Part shown: positions 5,649-7,165 of the stretch, one piece after another
How the letters are laid out: each line of letters begins with the position of its first letter
How positions within the stretch are numbered: position 1 is the first letter of the stretch
DNA from: an uncultured Lachnospiraceae bacterium
GTDB taxonomy: Bacteria > Bacillota > Clostridia > Lachnospirales > Lachnospiraceae
Reading direction: 5' to 3'
DNA length: 7,165 nt
Assembly: GCA_902766845.1 (NCBI GenBank)
Contig: CACXFD010000032.1
Span: forward strand, 1-7,165
Notes under the pieces: model-generated
What the model was told of the DNA's origin: nothing
Seen by the model: the letters and a program-made list of their open reading frames with translations, nothing else
The model's database searches: none
Made by a program: the position numbers and the translations under genes

Positions 5649-6905
5649 ATGAAAGTACTGTCCTTTCTTCTGCAGTCGCTCCGGGCCTTGGTCCGCGATT
5701 TCGGTGTGTATCCGAAGTCGTACCTGTTCCTGTTCGCGTTCGTCGCCTTCTTCGGAGTCCTGATGGCGGTGCGGCAGTGGCGTGATACGGCCGGCCTCCC
5801 GGCGCGGTACCGTGTCCTGTTCCTGATTCCGACGATCCTGACCCTGATCGGCTACTTCGGCGTGGGCACCATGCTGACGCTGGCCAACGAGACGGCGGAA
5901 CTGGATCCGCTCCGGTACGGCAAGGGGATCTTCACGGAACTGGCCGTCTGCGGCCTCCTGATGACGGGACTGTATGTTCTGTCGATCTACCGCTCGGATT
6001 CGAGCGACATGTCAGAGGAAGGCGTCGAATTGGCGAAATCACAGGCCAAGGGACTCCTCATGGGCGTTTTCCTGATCGTGATGTCCGTGATCTTCCGCTT
6101 GACGGGCCTGGCGCAGAGCCTGCCTTCCTGGGGCTTTACCCTGTTCGGAAAGACGCTCGGCGGCTGGATCTACGGCGCCTATCTGGCCTGCGGGGTCTGG
6201 GCCGTGTTTTCGATCGCCGCGTCCGTTTTCCAGATTCCGGCCCAGATCTGGCTCGGGAACATGGAAGACCGCATGTACGATTCGCTGGATCAGATCGATG
6301 AGATGATCGATCATAACAAACAGACGAAGTCCGCGGCACCGGCCGCTTCGACTGCAAAGTCCGCGGCACCGGCCGCAAAGCCGGCGGCTTCGGCCGTGAA
6401 AACAGCCGCAAAGCCTGCGGCTCCTGCCGTGAAAACAGCCGCAAAGCCTGCGGCTCCTGCTGCAAAACCGGCTGCCGCAGCCGCAAAGCCTGTGGCGAGA
6501 CCCGGGGCCCCGTCCGTAAAAACAGCTGCGAAGCCCGCGGCACCGACGGCAAAACCTGTGACACCGACAGCGAAACCCGCCGCGTCGGCCGCGAAAACAG
6601 CCGCAAAGCCTGCGGCTCCGGCTGCAAGGCCTGCGGCACCAACCGCAAAGCCGGCCGCACCGAACCGCTATTTCCATAAGACCTATACGAAGGAATCGAA
6701 CGTCGCGCAGACGATCCGCTCGGATCATCGCCAGCAGGCGGTGCTCGAGGCCTGGTCCGAACTGAAGAAGCCGGAGCACACGAACGAGGAACGGCTGCGC
6801 TGGCTCCAGGAGAAGGACCCGGAGCTCAAGATCCGGAACAAGGTCGCGCTGCTGCAGTGCGGTGAGATCGTGGTCATAAGCAAGGACGGCAGGGTCTCCT
6901 GGTGA
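5649..6905 (+). CDS. Multi-spanning membrane protein with Ala/Lys/Pro repeat tail, function unknown
   Basis: I do not recognise this 418-residue protein. GGGAG at 5637-5641, 7 bases before the ATG, supports the start. Residues 1-20 form an amphipathic, basic helix. Five hydrophobic helices follow, at about 24-41, 56-78, 94-114, 135-155 and 170-195. Charge distribution (basic loop 42-55, acidic loop 80-92) favours the tail being cytoplasmic; this is a hand estimate. A short acidic helix (MEDRMYDSLDQIDEMIDHN, 205-223) leads into an Ala/Lys/Pro linker at about 226-338. The last 80 residues look folded: RYFHKTYTKESNVAQTIRSDHR, EAWSELKKPEHTNEERLRWLQEKDPELK, then VALLQCGEIVVISKDGRVSW. Repeat-rich Lys/Ala/Pro tails occur in histone H1-like and AlgP-like DNA-binding proteins, and also as simple wall- or membrane-spanning linkers. 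Context after gerW hints at envelope or sporulation work, unproven. Its last codons are inside the terminator stem. Confidence 0.8.
   Translation: MKVLSFLLQSLRALVRDFGVYPKSYLFLFAFVAFFGVLMAVRQWRDTAGLPARYRVLFLIPTILTLIGYFGVGTMLTLANETAELDPLRYGKGIFTELAVCGLLMTGLYVLSIYRSDSSDMSEEGVELAKSQAKGLLMGVFLIVMSVIFRLTGLAQSLPSWGFTLFGKTLGGWIYGAYLACGVWAVFSIAASVFQIPAQIWLGNMEDRMYDSLDQIDEMIDHNKQTKSAAPAASTAKSAAPAAKPAASAVKTAAKPAAPAVKTAAKPAAPAAKPAAAAAKPVARPGAPSVKTAAKPAAPTAKPVTPTAKPAASAAKTAAKPAAPAARPAAPTAKPAAPNRYFHKTYTKESNVAQTIRSDHRQQAVLEAWSELKKPEHTNEERLRWLQEKDPELKIRNKVALLQCGEIVVISKDGRVSW
6327..6662 (+). repeat. Ala/Lys/Pro codon repeat array in the membrane-protein gene
   Basis: Bases 6393-6425 and 6426-6458 are perfect tandem 33-base copies (11 codons, AVKTAAKPAAP). 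A third copy of 27 matching bases lies at 6593-6619. A separate 20-base repeat occurs at 6327-6346 and 6357-6376, 30 bases apart. Between them are degenerate AAKPAAP-type units. All periods are multiples of three, so copy number can change without breaking the frame. Perfect DNA identity of neighbouring copies, despite synonymous alternatives elsewhere in the array, suggests recent duplication. Confidence 0.9.
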
Positions 6906-6930
6906 GGGAGCCTGCCGTCTGTTCTTTGTC
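6885..6930 (+). terminator. Intrinsic terminator overlapping the end of the membrane-protein gene
   Basis: GACGGCAGG at 6885-6893 pairs with CCTGCCGTC at 6911-6919 (9 perfect pairs). After a two-base bulge (6894-6895), CTCC at 6896-6899 pairs with GGAG at 6907-6910, closing a loop that holds the TGA stop (6903-6905). The stem is followed by TGTTCTTTGTC, a T-rich tract. This fits a Rho-independent terminator ending the upstream operon before the rpsO promoter. Seven codons of the gene are part of the stem or loop, so a ribosome finishing translation would cover it. Confidence 0.82.
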
Positions 6931-6946
6931 AAGGGGCCGGCTGACA

Positions 6947-6979
6947 GGATGCCGGATGGGCGGGAACGGTACGGCATCC
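6947..6979 (+). repeat. 8-base inverted repeat between terminator and rpsO promoter
   Basis: GGATGCCG at 6947-6954 and CGGCATCC at 6972-6979 are exact reverse complements with a 17-base spacer. No T-run follows on either strand, so it is not an ordinary terminator. It lies 35 bases upstream of the -35 box, where it could be a protein binding site or a relic of an older terminator. Confidence 0.5.
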
Positions 6980-6983
6980 GTCG

Positions 6984-7009
6984 AAAAGTGCCGAAAAACC
7001 GTGAAAAAA
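6984..7009 (+). promoter_or_regulatory. Three helically phased A-tracts (UP-element or curved DNA) before the rpsO promoter
   Basis: A4 at 6984-6987, A5 at 6994-6998 and A6 at 7004-7009 have centres at 6985.5, 6996 and 7006.5, exactly 10.5 bases apart. The last ends 4 bases before the -35 box. In a GC-rich window this stands out. A-tracts phased with the helix bend DNA, and A-rich sequence here is where the RNA polymerase alpha subunits contact UP elements. The direct observation is the spacing; the promoter-boosting role is inferred. Confidence 0.7.
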
Positions 7010-7013
7010 GCGC

Positions 7014-7042
7014 TTGCCAAAACCAGATCGGCATGCTATGAT
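7014..7042 (+). promoter_or_regulatory. Housekeeping sigma factor promoter for rpsO, extended -10
   Basis: -35 TTGCCA at 7014-7019, a 17-base spacer, then -10 TATGAT at 7037-7042, preceded by TGC at 7034-7036 (extended -10). Both boxes are close to the sigma-A/sigma-70 consensus and the spacing is ideal. Transcription would start near 7048-7050, giving a leader of about 86 bases before the rpsO ATG at 7135. The position right after a terminator supports an independent rpsO transcription unit. Confidence 0.88.
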
Positions 7043-7061
7043 ATCCGAGTGTCTATGCGCC

Positions 7062-7101
7062 GCAGCGCGGGGATCGGAAACTCCGACCGTCCCCTGGCTG
7101 C
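7062..7101 (+). promoter_or_regulatory. Structured rpsO leader hairpin, candidate S15 autoregulatory element
   Basis: Within the predicted leader three helices can stack: GCAGC 7062-7066 with GCTGC 7097-7101; a 2x2 internal loop; GGGGA 7069-7073 with TCCCC 7090-7094; a three-base bulge (7087-7089); and TCGGA 7074-7078 with TCCGA 7082-7086, closed by an AAC triloop. An alternative upstream hairpin, GCGC 7057-7060 with GCGC 7065-7068, would compete with the outer helix. In several bacteria S15 binds its own leader, through structurally diverse folds, to repress translation. The fold is seen on paper; S15 binding is inference from position and precedent. Confidence 0.5.
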
Positions 7102-7134
7102 CGGTAAGTTCAAGAAGAAAAAGGAGAAACTGTT

Positions 7135-7165
7135 ATGATCAGCAAAGAGAAGAAAGCACAGATCA
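7135..7165 (+). CDS. rpsO: Ribosomal protein S15, N-terminal fragment (3' truncated by window)
   Basis: The ATG at 7135 opens MISKEKKAQI, the usual N-terminus of S15 in Clostridia, and the window ends after ten codons plus one base. S15 is a primary binder of the 16S rRNA central domain in 30S subunit assembly. The start is supported by AAGGAG at 7121-7126, 8 bases upstream within a purine-rich stretch, and by the complete promoter and leader before it. Only ten residues are visible, so the call rests on this signature and on the ribosomal-gene style of its control region. In many Firmicutes pnp follows rpsO, which cannot be seen here. Confidence 0.8.
   Translation, partial: MISKEKKAQI

Noticed and set aside
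6327..6662. Possible CRISPR array or mobile-element repeat
   Set aside because: Repeats are contiguous, in-frame, degenerate and protein-coding, without unique spacers.
6039..7034. A 331-codon minus-strand frame with Arg/Cys/Gly repeats opposite the membrane-protein gene
   Set aside because: It is a shadow of the Ala/Lys/Pro repeat, has no homology-like motif, and would run through the terminator and the rpsO promoter.
6902..7138. A 78-codon + frame across the intergenic region
   Set aside because: It covers the terminator, promoter and leader and would end within rpsO; its start lies inside the terminator loop and there is no ribosome binding site.

Overview
The window looks like chromosome of a GC-rich, spore-forming member of the Clostridia, most likely a Lachnospiraceae relative. 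Three things point there: the gene order yicC-gmk-rpoZ-rimO-pgsA-cinA(C-terminal), the adjacent DUF2953 and GerW/YtfJ genes (the ytfI-ytfJ pair of Bacillus subtilis), and purine-rich AGGAG ribosome binding sites. The lineage is inferred from protein style and synteny; no phylogenetic marker was compared.

All genes lie on the + strand, and most overlap or are separated by only a few bases. Bases 1-3605 form a tight housekeeping run: the 3' end of yicC (RNA turnover), gmk (GMP to GDP), rpoZ (RNA polymerase omega), rimO (ribosomal protein S12 methylthiolation), pgsA (phosphatidylglycerol synthesis) and a stand-alone CinA C-terminal domain (NMN deamidase type). Four of these junctions (yicC/gmk, rimO/pgsA, pgsA/cinA and the 3-base gmk/rpoZ gap) suggest translational coupling.

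Bases 3624-6905 are less familiar: an unrecognised 105-residue protein, a membrane-anchored DUF2953 protein with a repetitive acidic insert and a charged helix, the small sporulation protein GerW/YtfJ, and a 418-residue multi-spanning membrane protein with a roughly 113-residue Ala/Lys/Pro repeat followed by a small C-terminal domain. The run ends in a strong intrinsic terminator whose stem contains the last codons and stop of the membrane-protein gene.

Bases 6931-7165 are a well-defined regulatory region for rpsO (ribosomal protein S15). In order they hold an inverted repeat, three A-tracts spaced by one helical turn, a near-consensus extended -10 promoter, a leader of about 86 bases that can fold into a long hairpin (candidate S15 autoregulatory site), a strong ribosome binding site and the first 31 bases of rpsO.

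I found no defence, mobile, CRISPR or biosynthetic system. The most interesting items are the repeat-bearing membrane protein, the phased A-tract promoter and structured leader of rpsO, the terminator embedded in coding sequence, and the MiaB-like signature inside RimO.
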